A DNA stretch of 64,000 nt from Bradyrhizobium diazoefficiens (GCF_018131015.1 NZ_JAFCJJ010000012.1:1-64000); one strand, 5' to 3'; positions 15,719-24,321 are shown, numbered from the stretch's first letter. A program made the numbers and translations. The notes: generated by a model not told the origin, from the sequence alone.

Positions 15719-17290
15719 TCACATCCCCGACAGCTTGCTCACATACACATTCAGCGTGCCGCCGGCCTCCGCGACCACGCGCAGCGTCTTGGCGTCGAAG
15801 GCGATCTCGGCGAGTGTCAGGCTGTCGATCGTCGCGTCGATCCTGAGGCCGTCCTCGCTCTTCTGGTAATCGGTGATCACGGTCGCGATCTTCTCGCGCG
15901 CGTTCGCGGCAATCGGCTTCAGGTCGAGCGTGGCCTTCGCGGCCAGCGCCTGCTGCAGCTGCGGCACCACCGCGCGCGCGGCGGCTCCGAGCAGGCCGAA
16001 TGCCGCCTCGGACTCCACCGCGAGCTGGATGTCGGCGAGGCGCAGCGTCTGCTGCGCCTGATCGAGCGCCGGCCGGCCCCAGATGTGAACGGTGGCTTCG
16101 GCGCCGAGGCCGAACCAGCTCTTCTTCTCCTTGGCGCGCACGAGCAGCGAGATCAGCAGGCGATCGTTCGACGGCACGACGTTGACGCTCTTGACGGTGA
16201 TCTCGGCCGGACCGGAGCCGTCTTCGGGATAGGTGTGGCCAACCATCTGTGCTGCGATCAGCTTGTTGATCTCGGTGAAGGGCACGTCAATGGGAACGCC
16301 GATGCTGACGCCGGTGCCGGTCGGCGGCACGATCGAGATCTTGTCGGGGAACGGGCAGTCCGGCCTGGTCTGCGTCGAGGTTACGCGCGTCTCGGCCTCG
16401 AGGCCCATCAGCAGCGTCACGGCCTGTGCATCGACGCGCGGCTGCGCGGCGATGGCGCGGATCGGCTTCATCTCCAGCCAGAGTGGCGGCAGCCCGGCGG
16501 AAGAGCCTGCGCCTTGCAGCGGAATCGAGCGGCACGCTTTCGCCCATTGCGCCTTCGCATTCTCCCTCAGGGCCGGATCGTTGCGGATGCGCTCGGCGAC
16601 CGCGTTGAGCTGCTCGCCGACGCTCTTGTCGATCAGCGGCTTCACCTGCGCCGGCACGTTGACCTTGGCGCCGGCCACCGAGAGGTTGGTGTCGCCGAGA
16701 TTGACCTGGGCGCCGAGATTGGGCTCGAGATGCCAGTTGGCCGCGAGCTTCGGCCGCGAGGTGACGACCACATTGCCCTTGATCTCGGCACTGGCATTCA
16801 GATTCTTGATGTTGACCGCGCCGATCCGTTTCGCGGCGTCACCGCCGAGCACACTGCCGAGCGCTTCGCCGAGCGCGCCGGTGGCTTTCGCCGACAGCGA
16901 GCCCGTCACGTTCAGCTTGCCGTTCAGCGGCGTCGAAATCGTCAGCACGTCATTGTTGCCGGCGGCCGCCATCGGGCCGCGCACGGCGGACCAGCCGATG
17001 TCGGCGTCCTGCAGGATCTGGGAGACCGGGTTGTCGGCTTTGCCGGCAAAATTGCGCGGCGCGGCCTTCTCGGCCTGGTCGCGGATCGCCGACAGCGCGA
17101 TGGCGACCGGCGCCACCACGATCGAGCTCTTCGAGGCCGGCGGCAGCGGAGGCAATTGCGCGACCGGCGGCGCGGAATTGGTCGCGCGCGGCGACAGCCA
17201 GTCCATCGCCTTCAGGCTGACGAAGAACGACGCCGCGAGCACGGCCACGGCGATCAAAACAGTCTTCAGGTTCAACGTCAGACGCATCAC
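15719..17290 (-). CDS. DUF4403 family protein
   Basis: A 523-residue protein with one N-terminal membrane segment (about residues 8-27, LKTVLIAVAVLAASFFVSL), otherwise predicted periplasmic. The body matches the style of DUF4403: repeated beta-rich segments with DIGWSAVRGPM, LNGKLNVTGSL and TLNVYVSKLSGM at the C terminus. I know of no established biochemical function for this family; lipid- or peptidoglycan-associated roles would be speculation. The gene stands alone between the polyamine-type importer and the beta-propeller gene. Confidence 0.75.
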   Translation of the reverse strand: MMRLTLNLKTVLIAVAVLAASFFVSLKAMDWLSPRATNSAPPVAQLPPLPPASKSSIVVAPVAIALSAIRDQAEKAAPRNFAGKADNPVSQILQDADIGWSAVRGPMAAAGNNDVLTISTPLNGKLNVTGSLSAKATGALGEALGSVLGGDAAKRIGAVNIKNLNASAEIKGNVVVTSRPKLAANWHLEPNLGAQVNLGDTNLSVAGAKVNVPAQVKPLIDKSVGEQLNAVAERIRNDPALRENAKAQWAKACRSIPLQGAGSSAGLPPLWLEMKPIRAIAAQPRVDAQAVTLLMGLEAETRVTSTQTRPDCPFPDKISIVPPTGTGVSIGVPIDVPFTEINKLIAAQMVGHTYPEDGSGPAEITVKSVNVVPSNDRLLISLLVRAKEKKSWFGLGAEATVHIWGRPALDQAQQTLRLADIQLAVESEAAFGLLGAAARAVVPQLQQALAAKATLDLKPIAANAREKIATVITDYQKSEDGLRIDATIDSLTLAEIAFDAKTLRVVAEAGGTLNVYVSKLSGM

Positions 17291-17416
17291 TCCCCCAGGC
17301 CGCCCCGGGACGGTTTTACAGGGCGGGCGAGGAGGGCGCTAGAGCGCAAGGTTTTGGTGGAATTGGGGCGGATGGGTTAACGATTGCGAACGCGCTGTTG
17401 CCGCGCGTTCAGACCG

Positions 17417-18064
17417 TCATTCTACCAAGCCGCGTCTGGGACGGCGGACCGCCCGCACCTGGCCGCTGTTTCCGCCGCCGCAAAAGAAGCGATCGGCGCC
17501 ATCGGACTCCAGACCCGTCACGATTTTTCCCTTGGGCAGGTCGAGTTGCTCGAGCACCTTGCCCGTCTCGGGATCGATCCGGCGCAAATCGCTGTCCTCG
17601 CCTTCCCAGGTGCCGTGCCAGAGCTCGCCGTCGACCCAGGTCACGCCGGTGACAAAGCGCTTGCTCTCTATGGTGCGGAGAATCCTCCCCGTGTCCGGAT
17701 CGATTTGGTGGATCCTGCGCTCGCGATACTCACCGACCCAGAGCGAGCCTTCGGCCCAGGCCATCCCGGAATCGCCACCGCCGCCGGGCGCCGGAATGGT
17801 GGCGAGCACCTTGCCGGTTGAGGCATCGATTTTCTGGATGCGATCCTCGGCGATCTGGAACAGGTGCCGGCCGTCGAACGCGGTCCCGGCATGCGCGGCG
17901 ACGTCGATCGAGCGCGTGATCGCGCCGTTGGCCGGATCGACCGCATTCAACTTGTCGCCGGACGCGAACCAGACATGGGTGCCGTCATAGGTGACGCCGT
18001 GAACGTTCTCGACGCCGGCAAAGGGGCCGTACTCCCTGACGATCTCGGCGTCCGAACGCTTCAT
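17417..18064 (-). CDS. beta-propeller protein, Vgb/YncE-like
   Basis: A 215-residue cytoplasmic protein built of about five blade-like repeats of the pattern WxxGxLWVGxYxxxxIHQIDPDTGxIL, e.g. VWFASGDKLNAVDPANG, LFQIAEDRIQKIDASTG and LWVGEYRERRIHQIDPDTG. It resembles virginiamycin-B-lyase, SMP-30 and glutaminyl cyclotransferase type propellers, but no catalytic residues can be assigned. ATG 18064 follows GGGAGG; an upstream start at 18091 is less likely. It is 28 bp after the regulator gene and probably co-transcribed with it. Confidence 0.75.
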   Translation of the reverse strand: MKRSDAEIVREYGPFAGVENVHGVTYDGTHVWFASGDKLNAVDPANGAITRSIDVAAHAGTAFDGRHLFQIAEDRIQKIDASTGKVLATIPAPGGGGDSGMAWAEGSLWVGEYRERRIHQIDPDTGRILRTIESKRFVTGVTWVDGELWHGTWEGEDSDLRRIDPETGKVLEQLDLPKGKIVTGLESDGADRFFCGGGNSGQVRAVRRPRRGLVE

Positions 18065-18092
18065 TACTCGCTTCCTCCCGTGCTGGTCCATC

Positions 18093-19313
18093 CTACGCGT
18101 TCAGAAGCGGGCCGGGGAGTAACAAGCCTGTCGGGAAACCCGGGACAGGCGGGGTCATCCAGCGTCGCGCCCGGCCTCGTCCGAACGACTGCACCTTGTT
18201 CGATCGCGCCAGCTCCTCGAGGGCACGTTGCACCGAGCGTGCGCTCATGCCGAGCGCCAGCGCGAGCGCCGAGCTCGCCCACGGCTCGCCGTCGGCGAGA
18301 AACGCGAGGACGGCGGCGTGCTTCTCCTCGACGGGCCGTGCCAGCACCAGGACGTCGCGGGTCTTCTTCGGCGCCAGCACAAAGCCCTGCCTAGTCGCGC
18401 TGATGCCGGCCAATGGCTTGAGCTTGGTGCGGAGCCGCCCGATCTCGACCCGCAACCGCGCGCGGTGCGATTCATCGGCGTGCTTCGCGCGAAACGCGGC
18501 GGCAATCAGCGCCTCGCGCGAGACATCCGCGGGCCATGCCTGCGCCAGCAGACGGGCGAGCGCGAATAGCACCGGCCGCGTTCCGAACGACACGACGACG
18601 TCCTGCCTGCGCACGACGTGATGAAACGTGTCCAGCACGAGTGCCCTCGAGGCCGCCAGTCGTTCGACCTCCCCGAGCAACAACGGATGCTCGCTGCCGC
18701 GCGCGATCAGCCGCGCGGCCGGCGTGTCGAGGACGAGGCTGGCGCCGTCGACCTCGGCCGCGAGCGCCGGGATTTTTGCCTGCCGCGCCGCGCGCGCTGC
18801 GCGGGCGAGCGCTGTGCGCGCCTCCTTCGTCCTGAGCCGCCGGATGGCGATGCCGGCGACGACGAGCTCGCGGACGACCTGGGATGCAGGCGGGAGCGGG
18901 GAGGCGTCGAGCTCGGCCAGCGTGCGCTCGGCCTCATCGAGGCGTCCGACGAGGAGCAGGCGGCGTGCCTCGATATGGCCTGCATGCGCGGCATTGACGC
19001 GGTCGCCGTGTTTTTCGAGCGTCGCGCGCGCCGCTTTCAGCGCCGTCACCGGCCAGTTCAGGTCGCGCGAGACCAGCGCGATCTCGGCCTCGGCCACCAC
19101 GCATCTGGCGCGCGCCACCGCCTCTTTCGGACCGAACGCGCGTGCGGCGCTGCGCAGCAGCGTCTTCGCCCTGGCGAGGTCGCCGAGCTGCGCCATCGCG
19201 ATGCCGCGCAGCGCCAGCGACGGTGCATCGCTCCGCAACGCCACCCGGTTGAGCGCACCCAGCGGATCGCCGGCCTCCAGTGCGCGCGCGGCGGCCGTGA
19301 TCAGCGACTCCAT
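18093..19313 (-). CDS. three-part transcriptional regulator divergent from DUF899
   Basis: A 406-residue predicted DNA-binding protein. The N-terminal half (about 1-210) is helical and TPR-like. The central part contains an OmpR/SARP-type winged helix (LIAAAFRAKHADESHRARLRVEIGRLRTKL...GISATRQGFVLAP). A separate C-terminal winged helix follows (AVLAFLADGEPWASSALALALGMSARSVQRALEELARSNKV), and the tail ends PPVPGFPTGLLLPG. Start is ATG 19313; the longer open frame is not supported because it runs antisense through the DUF899 gene. The 141-bp divergent intergenic region is its obvious candidate target. Confidence 0.75.
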   Translation of the reverse strand: MESLITAAARALEAGDPLGALNRVALRSDAPSLALRGIAMAQLGDLARAKTLLRSAARAFGPKEAVARARCVVAEAEIALVSRDLNWPVTALKAARATLEKHGDRVNAAHAGHIEARRLLLVGRLDEAERTLAELDASPLPPASQVVRELVVAGIAIRRLRTKEARTALARAARAARQAKIPALAAEVDGASLVLDTPAARLIARGSEHPLLLGEVERLAASRALVLDTFHHVVRRQDVVVSFGTRPVLFALARLLAQAWPADVSREALIAAAFRAKHADESHRARLRVEIGRLRTKLKPLAGISATRQGFVLAPKKTRDVLVLARPVEEKHAAVLAFLADGEPWASSALALALGMSARSVQRALEELARSNKVQSFGRGRARRWMTPPVPGFPTGLLLPGPLLNA

Positions 19314-19451
19314 GACAATCCCGCCACACTTGTTACTCCCACCACGCAACCGCGAGGTGCCAGAAATCGTTGACGGCCGACGATGTTCGGCAAGGGGCGA
19401 GCGGTTCCGCGTCTGTGGCAACGCCCGCCCAGGCAACAGGTTTGGAGAGCC

Positions 19452-20243
19452 ATGATGACATCGAAAGACAATGCAGCGACGAACGGACAGGCCATGCAAA
19501 CACCGCCGGTGGTGTCGCCGCAGGACTGGGAGGCAGCCCGTCAGCAACTGCTCGTGAAGGAGAAGGCCCACACCCGGGCCCGCGACGCGCTTGCCGCCGA
19601 GCGCCGGCGTATGCCGTGGATGGAAGTGGACAAAACCTATGCGTTCGAGGGGCCCGGCGGCAAGCTCAGTCTGCACGACCTGTTCCAGGGACGGCGGCAG
19701 CTCATCGTCTATCGCGCCTTCTTCGAGCCGGGCGTGTTCGGCTGGCCCGATCAGGCCTGCCGGGGCTGCTCCATGGTGGCCGACCAGGTCGCCCATGTCT
19801 CCCACCTCAACGCCCGCGACACCACGCTGGTGTTCGCCTCGCGCGCGCCGCAGGCCGATATCATCCGGCTGAAGAAGCGGATGGGCTGGACCATGCCGTG
19901 GGTCACCGTCACCGACAGTTTCGATGCCGATTTTGGCGTCGACGAATGGCACGGCACCAACGTGTTCTACCGCGAGGGGAAGCGCATCTTCCGCACCTAT
20001 TTCGTCAAGAGCCGCGGCGACGAGCAGATGGGCGGCACCTGGAACTATCTCGACATCACTCCGCTCGGCCGGCAGGAGGTCTGGGAGGATTCGCCGAAAG
20101 GCTATCCGCAGACTCCGCCCTACAAATGGTGGAACTGGCACGACAGCTACGTCGAGGGCGCCGCGCCCGACAAGAGATGGGCCGAGATCACCGACGCCGG
20201 CGTGAAGGCCTTTCGCGACGAGGCCGCGGGCGAACGGCCGTGA
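19452..20243 (+). CDS. DUF899 family thioredoxin-fold protein
   Basis: A 263-residue member of DUF899, a thioredoxin-like family common in Hyphomicrobiales and actinobacteria; function not established. Visible are the N-terminal helical region, RQLIVYRAFFEPG, a CRGCS motif in the redox position (DQACRGCSMVADQV), and a C-terminal Trp-rich segment (YKWWNWHDSY). Start: ATG 19452 or 19455; GGAGAG lies just upstream and its spacing slightly favours 19455. The stop overlaps the start of the next gene by 4 bp. Confidence 0.85.
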   Translation: MMTSKDNAATNGQAMQTPPVVSPQDWEAARQQLLVKEKAHTRARDALAAERRRMPWMEVDKTYAFEGPGGKLSLHDLFQGRRQLIVYRAFFEPGVFGWPDQACRGCSMVADQVAHVSHLNARDTTLVFASRAPQADIIRLKKRMGWTMPWVTVTDSFDADFGVDEWHGTNVFYREGKRIFRTYFVKSRGDEQMGGTWNYLDITPLGRQEVWEDSPKGYPQTPPYKWWNWHDSYVEGAAPDKRWAEITDAGVKAFRDEAAGERP

Positions 20244-20527
20244 GCGCCTCTGGCCGCGCCGCCGCGGATGCCAGAAGCGATGGCGTCGCGGCCGCGCGCC
20301 ACTTCGCCGGGTGGCTGGCGTTAGCGGCGACGCCGACCTTTGCGATCATGGCCCTCGTGACCGCCGTGCTCGGCGGCGGTCCGGCGGACCTGCTCTGCGC
20401 CGCCGGCCACGGCTCTGTGCTTGGCGGGATGGTGCCGATGTATGTGTTGATGAGCGCGTTTCATTCGGCGGCGTGGCTGAGGCTGATTGCGGAGCGGCGG
20501 GGCGGCCAGAGGTCTCGGTCGGTGTGA
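20240..20527 (+). CDS. small membrane protein translationally coupled to DUF899
   Basis: A 95-residue protein from GTG 20240 that overlaps the DUF899 stop (GTGA). It has two hydrophobic segments (about 24-44 GWLALAATPTFAIMALVTAVL and about 58-78 SVLGGMVPMYVLMSAFHSAAWL) separated by a Gly/Cys-containing turn. No family recognised with confidence. The coupling suggests a membrane partner for the thioredoxin-fold protein. Confidence 0.65.
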   Translation: MSASGRAAADARSDGVAAARHFAGWLALAATPTFAIMALVTAVLGGGPADLLCAAGHGSVLGGMVPMYVLMSAFHSAAWLRLIAERRGGQRSRSV

Positions 20528-20532
20528 ACGCC

Positions 20533-20666
20533 TCGTCCTTCGAGACGACCGCTTCGCGGTCTCCTCAGGATGAGGCTAACCGGCATCCGTGCCGAGGTGA
20601 AAATGCCGCGGCGCGCTCCGCCCCTCATCCTGAGGAGCTCGCCGAAGGCGGGCGTCTCGAAGGATG
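20533..20666. repeat. REPIN-like palindromic doublet, copy left of GIY-YIG
   Basis: Same architecture as 13211-13340: TCCTTCGAGACGACCGC...TCAGGATGAGG, about 50 bp interior beginning CTAACCGGCATCCG, then CCTCATCCTGAGGAGC...CTCGAAGGATG. The right half overlaps the 3' end of the GIY-YIG gene. Confidence 0.85.
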
Positions 20667-20957
20667 ATGAGATCCACGTTTCGCCAATTCATGGAGCTCG
20701 GCATAATCGCCGCGCATGAAGGCTTCCTTCTTGGCGCGACTCCACTTTTTGAGTTTGCGTTCACATTCGATTGCGTCGGTGATCCTGTCGAACCACTGTG
20801 AGAAGACCAAGACAACTGGCCTGCGTGACTTTGTATAGCCGGCGAACGTGCCGGCGTTGTGCTGCGAGATCCTGATTTCAAGTTCGGTTCGTGTCGTGCC
20901 GACGTAATAGCTGCCATCGGCACATCTGAGAATGTAGAGCCACGCGCCTTCCGTCAT
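20625..20957 (-). CDS. GIY-YIG nuclease-fold protein (URI family)
   Basis: A 110-residue small protein with the GIY-YIG core: WLYILRCADGSYYVGTTRTELEIRISQHNAG (first strand through helix), TKSRRPVVLVFSQWF and AIECERKLKKWSRAKKEAFMRGDY with the conserved Glu. Standalone members are poorly understood; some are DNA-repair-like nucleases. The last ~14 residues (from about HPSRRPPS) are read from REP-like DNA, so the natural C terminus has probably been replaced by repeat sequence. The gene is enclosed by two copies of the same doublet. Confidence 0.85.
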   Translation of the reverse strand: MTEGAWLYILRCADGSYYVGTTRTELEIRISQHNAGTFAGYTKSRRPVVLVFSQWFDRITDAIECERKLKKWSRAKKEAFMRGDYAELHELAKRGSHHPSRRPPSASSSG

Positions 20958-20967
20958 CGTGCCCGCC

Positions 20968-21104
20968 CCATCCTTCGAGACGCGCGCAAGGGCGCGCTCC
21001 TCAGGATGAGGCTAACGGGTGTCCGCTTCCTGGTGCAAGCATGAACTCGTCGAATTGCGCCCTCATCCTGAGGAGCCCGCCGAAGGTGGGCGTCTCGAAG
21101 GATG
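20968..21104. repeat. REPIN-like palindromic doublet, copy right of GIY-YIG
   Basis: CATCCTTCGAGACGCGC...TCAGGATGAGG, an interior of about 50 bp starting CTAACGGGTGTCCG, then CCTCATCCTGAGGAGC...CTCGAAGGATGG. It is in the same orientation and with the same interior opening as the left-hand copy. Confidence 0.85.
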
Positions 21105-21120
21105 GCCGAGGTTGCCTCCG

Positions 21121-21678
21121 TCAAACGGCCCCGGATCGTGGGGGCTGCAGCGGTCTGTCCTCGCCGCCGAAGAACAACGTCATCAGGACCTCGTCATAGT
21201 ATCGGCCGTCCTGCTTCAGCGCCTTCACCTCGCGGCCGTATTCGACGAAGCCGGCGGCCGCATAGAGCCGCAATGCGGCGTCGTTTTCGCTGACGACGGC
21301 GAGCTGGAGCTGCTCGACGCGCTCTGCGGCATGCGCTGCGACCGCGTCGACGAGGCGCCGCCCCGTGCCGGATTTCCGCGCCTCCGGCCGCACATACATG
21401 CCCCAGAGCACCGCCTTGTGCGCGGTCTTCCCGCCTTGCTCCCGGTGGAAAACCGCGACACCCACGAGTTCGCCGCCAATAAACGCGCCGAAAACGTCGG
21501 ATGCCGCGAGGCGCTCCTCGAACCTGGCAAGCGGCAGCTCCCGCTCGCGTTCGAGCGTGCTGCCGAAGGCTTCGGGATTCATTTCGAGTGCTTCCAGCCT
21601 GATCGCGCGGTAGAGCGCGGCATCTTCGGGCGTGAGCAGCCTGATCGCCGGAGGCGCGGCCTGCGGAACGGTTGTCAC
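21121..21678 (-). CDS. GNAT family N-acetyltransferase
   Basis: A 185-residue acetyl-CoA-dependent acyltransferase. The RimI-like core shows IRLLTPEDAALYRAIRLEAL at the N terminus, VLWGMYVRPEARKSGTGRRLVDAV (the acetyl-CoA pyrophosphate loop, RxxGxG-like R-KSGTGR), and LQLAVVSENDAALRLYAAAGFVEYG (strands 4-5 and Tyr). The substrate is unknown. Start is GTG 21678 behind GGGGGAG. The gene is monocistronic between a REP-like repeat and the cytochrome gene. Confidence 0.85.
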   Translation of the reverse strand: MTTVPQAAPPAIRLLTPEDAALYRAIRLEALEMNPEAFGSTLERERELPLARFEERLAASDVFGAFIGGELVGVAVFHREQGGKTAHKAVLWGMYVRPEARKSGTGRRLVDAVAAHAAERVEQLQLAVVSENDAALRLYAAAGFVEYGREVKALKQDGRYYDEVLMTLFFGGEDRPLQPPRSGAV

Positions 21679-21746
21679 CTCGTGCTCCCCCGTTAGCTTC
21701 GCCCCCGAGGCTAACGAGTAATGGCGAGCCTCCGCAAGGGCCGCGC

Positions 21747-22169
21747 CTAACGCTGTTGCGCCGCCGACTGCAGATAGGCGATCACGCGGGTCGCCTCGTC
21801 CTTCGAGATGCCGCCATAGGGCTGCATTTTGTTGCCGGAGACCACCTCTTCCGGTTTGGCCAGGAAGTGCGAGAGCTTATCCTGGTCCCAGACGAAGCCG
21901 GCGTCCTTCATCGACGGCGAGTAGTTGTAGTCCGGCAGCGAGCCTGCCTTCCGGCCGACGATGCCGTGCAGGTTCGGGCCGAGCCTGTTGTCGCCGTCCT
22001 TCACGGAGTGGCAGGTGCGGCAGGAATTGTTGAAGGCCTGATGGCCAGCATCATCGCCCCCCTGCTGCTGTGCAAGCGAGAAGGGCGCCGACAGGAGCAA
22101 CGTCAGTGCTCCGACGCAGGCGACGGTACGCGGCCATCGGCACAACGATATTTCCAGGCGTGATTGCAT
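21747..22169 (-). CDS. exported class I cytochrome c
   Basis: A 140-residue periplasmic electron carrier with a signal peptide (residues 1 to about 34) and haem-binding Cys50-x-x-Cys53-His54 in NNSCRTCHSVKDG. LGPNLHGIVGRKAG follows, and a Met ligand in GNKMQPYGG. The pattern matches cytochrome c2/c550-like proteins of the order. Start: ATG 22169 with GGAGG five bases upstream; upstream ATG 22181 is less likely. Redox partner unknown; no oxidase genes are nearby. Confidence 0.9.
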   Translation of the reverse strand: MQSRLEISLCRWPRTVACVGALTLLLSAPFSLAQQQGGDDAGHQAFNNSCRTCHSVKDGDNRLGPNLHGIVGRKAGSLPDYNYSPSMKDAGFVWDQDKLSHFLAKPEEVVSGNKMQPYGGISKDEATRVIAYLQSAAQQR

Positions 22170-22223
22170 CCGCGCCTCCATGGGGAACGCGCCGCGGCAA
22201 GCACGCGCGTCGAGGGCCAACGA

Positions 22224-22253
22224 AAACGGCCCCGGAGTGTTCCGGGGCCGTTT
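22224..22253 (-). terminator. strong terminator after the L,D-transpeptidase-side intergenic region
   Basis: Perfect 13-bp stem AAACGGCCCCGGA/TCCGGGGCCGTTT with a 4-nt loop GTGT. Both flanking genes run on the minus strand, so it lies beyond the L,D-transpeptidase stop and upstream of the cytochrome gene, and should separate the two transcripts. Confidence 0.8.
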
Positions 22254-22274
22254 GCGTCACAATGTCCTTGGCGG

Positions 22275-22991
22275 TCAGCGAAGTTCCGCGCGGCGTTCCG
22301 TCATCGGCAGGACCACGACCTTGGTGCCGACGTTGACGCGGGCATAGAGGTCGGTGACGTCCTCATTGGTCATGCGGATGCAGCCGGAGGAGACGTGCTT
22401 GCCGATGGTCTGCGGCGCGTTGGTGCCGTGGATGCGATAGATGGTGCCGCCGAGATACATGGCGCGGGCGCCGAGCGGGTTGCCGGGGCCGCCGGCCATT
22501 TGGCGTGGCAGATAGGGCTGGCGGGCGATCATTTCCGGCGGCGGGGTCCAATCCGGCCACTCCGCCTTCTTGCTCACCGTCTGGATGCCGGACCAGGTGA
22601 AGCCCTCGCGGCCGACGCCGATGCCGTAGCGCACGGCCTGGCCGTTGCCGAGCACGTAATAGAGGTAGGTGTTGGGCGTATCGATGATGATGGTGCCCGG
22701 CGCCTCGCGCGTCGCATAGGAGACGGTCTGGCGGCGGAAGCGGGCCGGCATCTCGACCTGGTCCTGGTCGTCGGACGGCGCGGCCTGATAGGGGGTGGTC
22801 TGGGGCTGGTACGGCGTCGCCTGATAGGGCTGGTACGGCTGCGGCGCGGCCATCGGCGGCAGCGGCTGGAAGAGCGGGAAGAGCTGCACGGGCGCGGCGC
22901 TGGCCGGGCCGGCGAAACCAATCGCGGAGATCGCAGCAGCGCCAAAGGCAACGGCGCGTGAATACGTCTTCAACGTGTCCAGATTGAACAT
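22275..22991 (-). CDS. L,D-transpeptidase (YkuD domain)
   Basis: A 238-residue periplasmic enzyme that makes 3-3 peptidoglycan cross-links or anchors proteins to the wall. Signal peptide to about residue 33, a Pro/Tyr/Gln-rich linker with repeated YQPYQ/TPYQ units (about 50-72), then the YkuD domain with the catalytic motif HGT (His188) and SSGCIRM (Cys204). ATG 22991 follows AGGGG; an open frame extending to 23189 is not supported. The linker may span or bind the wall. Confidence 0.92.
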   Translation of the reverse strand: MFNLDTLKTYSRAVAFGAAAISAIGFAGPASAAPVQLFPLFQPLPPMAAPQPYQPYQATPYQPQTTPYQAAPSDDQDQVEMPARFRRQTVSYATREAPGTIIIDTPNTYLYYVLGNGQAVRYGIGVGREGFTWSGIQTVSKKAEWPDWTPPPEMIARQPYLPRQMAGGPGNPLGARAMYLGGTIYRIHGTNAPQTIGKHVSSGCIRMTNEDVTDLYARVNVGTKVVVLPMTERRAELR

Positions 22992-23192
22992 TGATCGCCC
23001 CTGTTTGCGCGGTGTTTTTCGGTCACCCCGGCACCGTTTCGGTGCCCCGTTGCCTAAATCCTTAACGGCAACAAGTTTCGGGACGTTTGCGCGGAAACCC
23101 GAAAACGGTTTCATCGCGGCAAGGTTTGTTTCATGACAGTTTCGTGGCCGCCCGGGTCCCCGTCCCCAGCAAAGCGGGCGTGCCACCATTTC

Positions 23193-23204
23193 TGTGACGT
23201 CACA
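23193..23204. promoter_or_regulatory. 12-bp perfect palindrome upstream of the glycosyltransferase
   Basis: TGTGACGTCACA, 65 bp before the glycosyltransferase start. The arms resemble CRP/FNR-type TGTGA/TCACA half-sites but with a 2-bp rather than 6-bp centre, so the binding protein is uncertain. A related TGATGTCACA occurs at 25122-25131 before the Mpo1-like gene. Confidence 0.4.
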
Positions 23205-23268
23205 CCCATGAAATATATGTGGTTGATGGTCCTAAGCCGAGAATCATCGAACTCTCGGGACCTTCCCC

Positions 23269-24321
23269 ATGCGGGTATTAATCGCAACTGACGCCTGGCA
23301 CCCACAGGTCAACGGCGTGGTGCGGACGCTGACCTCGCTCGCCAATGCGGCCAGGGCGCTCGACGTCGAGATCGACTTCCTGACGCCGGACGGCTTCCGG
23401 TCCTGGCCGCTGCCGACCTATCCTGGCCTGCGCATCGCGTTGCCGGGCGCAAAAGAGATCGCGCGGCGAATCGAGACGGCGGCGCCGGAAGCGCTGCACA
23501 TCGCAACCGAAGGCCCGATCGGCTGGGCCGCGCGCGCCTATTGCCGCCGCAACGCCCTCGCCTTCACGACCTCCTACACCACGCGCTTTCCCGAATATGT
23601 GTCGGTGCGGACCGGCATTCCGGACGCCGTCGGCTACGCGGTGCTGCGCCACTTCCACGACGCCGCCGCAATGACCATGGTGGCGACGCCCTCGCTGCGG
23701 CAGGAGCTGTCGGAGCGTGGCTTCAAGCGGCTCGGCTTCTGGACGCGCGGCGTCAACACCGAGCTGTTCCATCCCGGGGAGCCCGCACAGCTCGACCTGC
23801 CGCGCCCGATCTTCATGACCATGGGACGCGTGGCGGTGGAGAAGAATCTCGAAGCGTTCCTCTCGCTCGACCTGCCCGGCACCAAGGTCGTCGTCGGTGA
23901 CGGCCCGCAGAGGGTGGCGCTCGAAAAGAAATATCCTGACGTCGTCTTCCTCGGCGAGAAAAAGGGCGCGGATCTCACCTCCTATCTCGCCGCCGCCGAC
24001 GTTTTCGTGTTTCCGAGCCTCACCGACACCTTTGGCGTGGTGCAGTTAGAGGCGCTCGCCTGCGGCACGCCGGTGGCGGCCTTCCCGGTCACTGGCCCGA
24101 AGGACGTCATCGCCGATCACCCGATCGGTGCGATCGACCACGACCTCCGCGCCGCCTGCCTGCGCGCGCTCACCATGTCGCGCGAGACCTGCCGCAACTT
24201 CGCGCTGGAGCGCTCCTGGGAGAACAGCGCGCGCCAGTTCGTCGGAAACCTGACGTCACTTCAGCCCAGCCGCGTCCTGCGCGCCTCGCCTCGCATGGCG
24301 CGGCGGCCGGTGCGCGGCTGA
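23269..24321 (+). CDS. GT4-like glycosyltransferase
   Basis: A 350-residue cytoplasmic or membrane-associated enzyme of the GT-B fold. N-terminal HPQVNGVVRTL and STEGPIGWAARAYC-type blocks (here IATEGPIGWAARAYC) match the MgtA/SQD2-like glycolipid transferases. The C-terminal domain has FMTMGRVAVEKNLEAFL, VVGDGPQR, FLGEKKGADLTSYLAAADVFVFPSLTDTFGVVQLEALACGTPV with the nucleotide-sugar EX7E-type motif. The substrate may be diacylglycerol or a mannolipid acceptor, which is inference. It begins a plus-strand run with the methyltransferase 36 bp downstream. Confidence 0.85.
   Translation: MRVLIATDAWHPQVNGVVRTLTSLANAARALDVEIDFLTPDGFRSWPLPTYPGLRIALPGAKEIARRIETAAPEALHIATEGPIGWAARAYCRRNALAFTTSYTTRFPEYVSVRTGIPDAVGYAVLRHFHDAAAMTMVATPSLRQELSERGFKRLGFWTRGVNTELFHPGEPAQLDLPRPIFMTMGRVAVEKNLEAFLSLDLPGTKVVVGDGPQRVALEKKYPDVVFLGEKKGADLTSYLAAADVFVFPSLTDTFGVVQLEALACGTPVAAFPVTGPKDVIADHPIGAIDHDLRAACLRALTMSRETCRNFALERSWENSARQFVGNLTSLQPSRVLRASPRMARRPVRG

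Noticed and set aside
14549..17380. 943-codon open frame on the plus strand opposite the PotA-like and DUF4403 genes
   Set aside because: It spans two convincing minus-strand genes and an intergenic region, with no domain and no good ribosome binding site.
19314..20141. N-terminal extension of the regulator frame
   Set aside because: It runs opposite the DUF899 gene; ATG 19313 gives a complete regulator.
23190..23206. Calling the TGTGACGTCACA palindrome a CRP site
   Set aside because: The two-base centre does not fit the six-base spacing of CRP/FNR; kept only as an unassigned palindrome.
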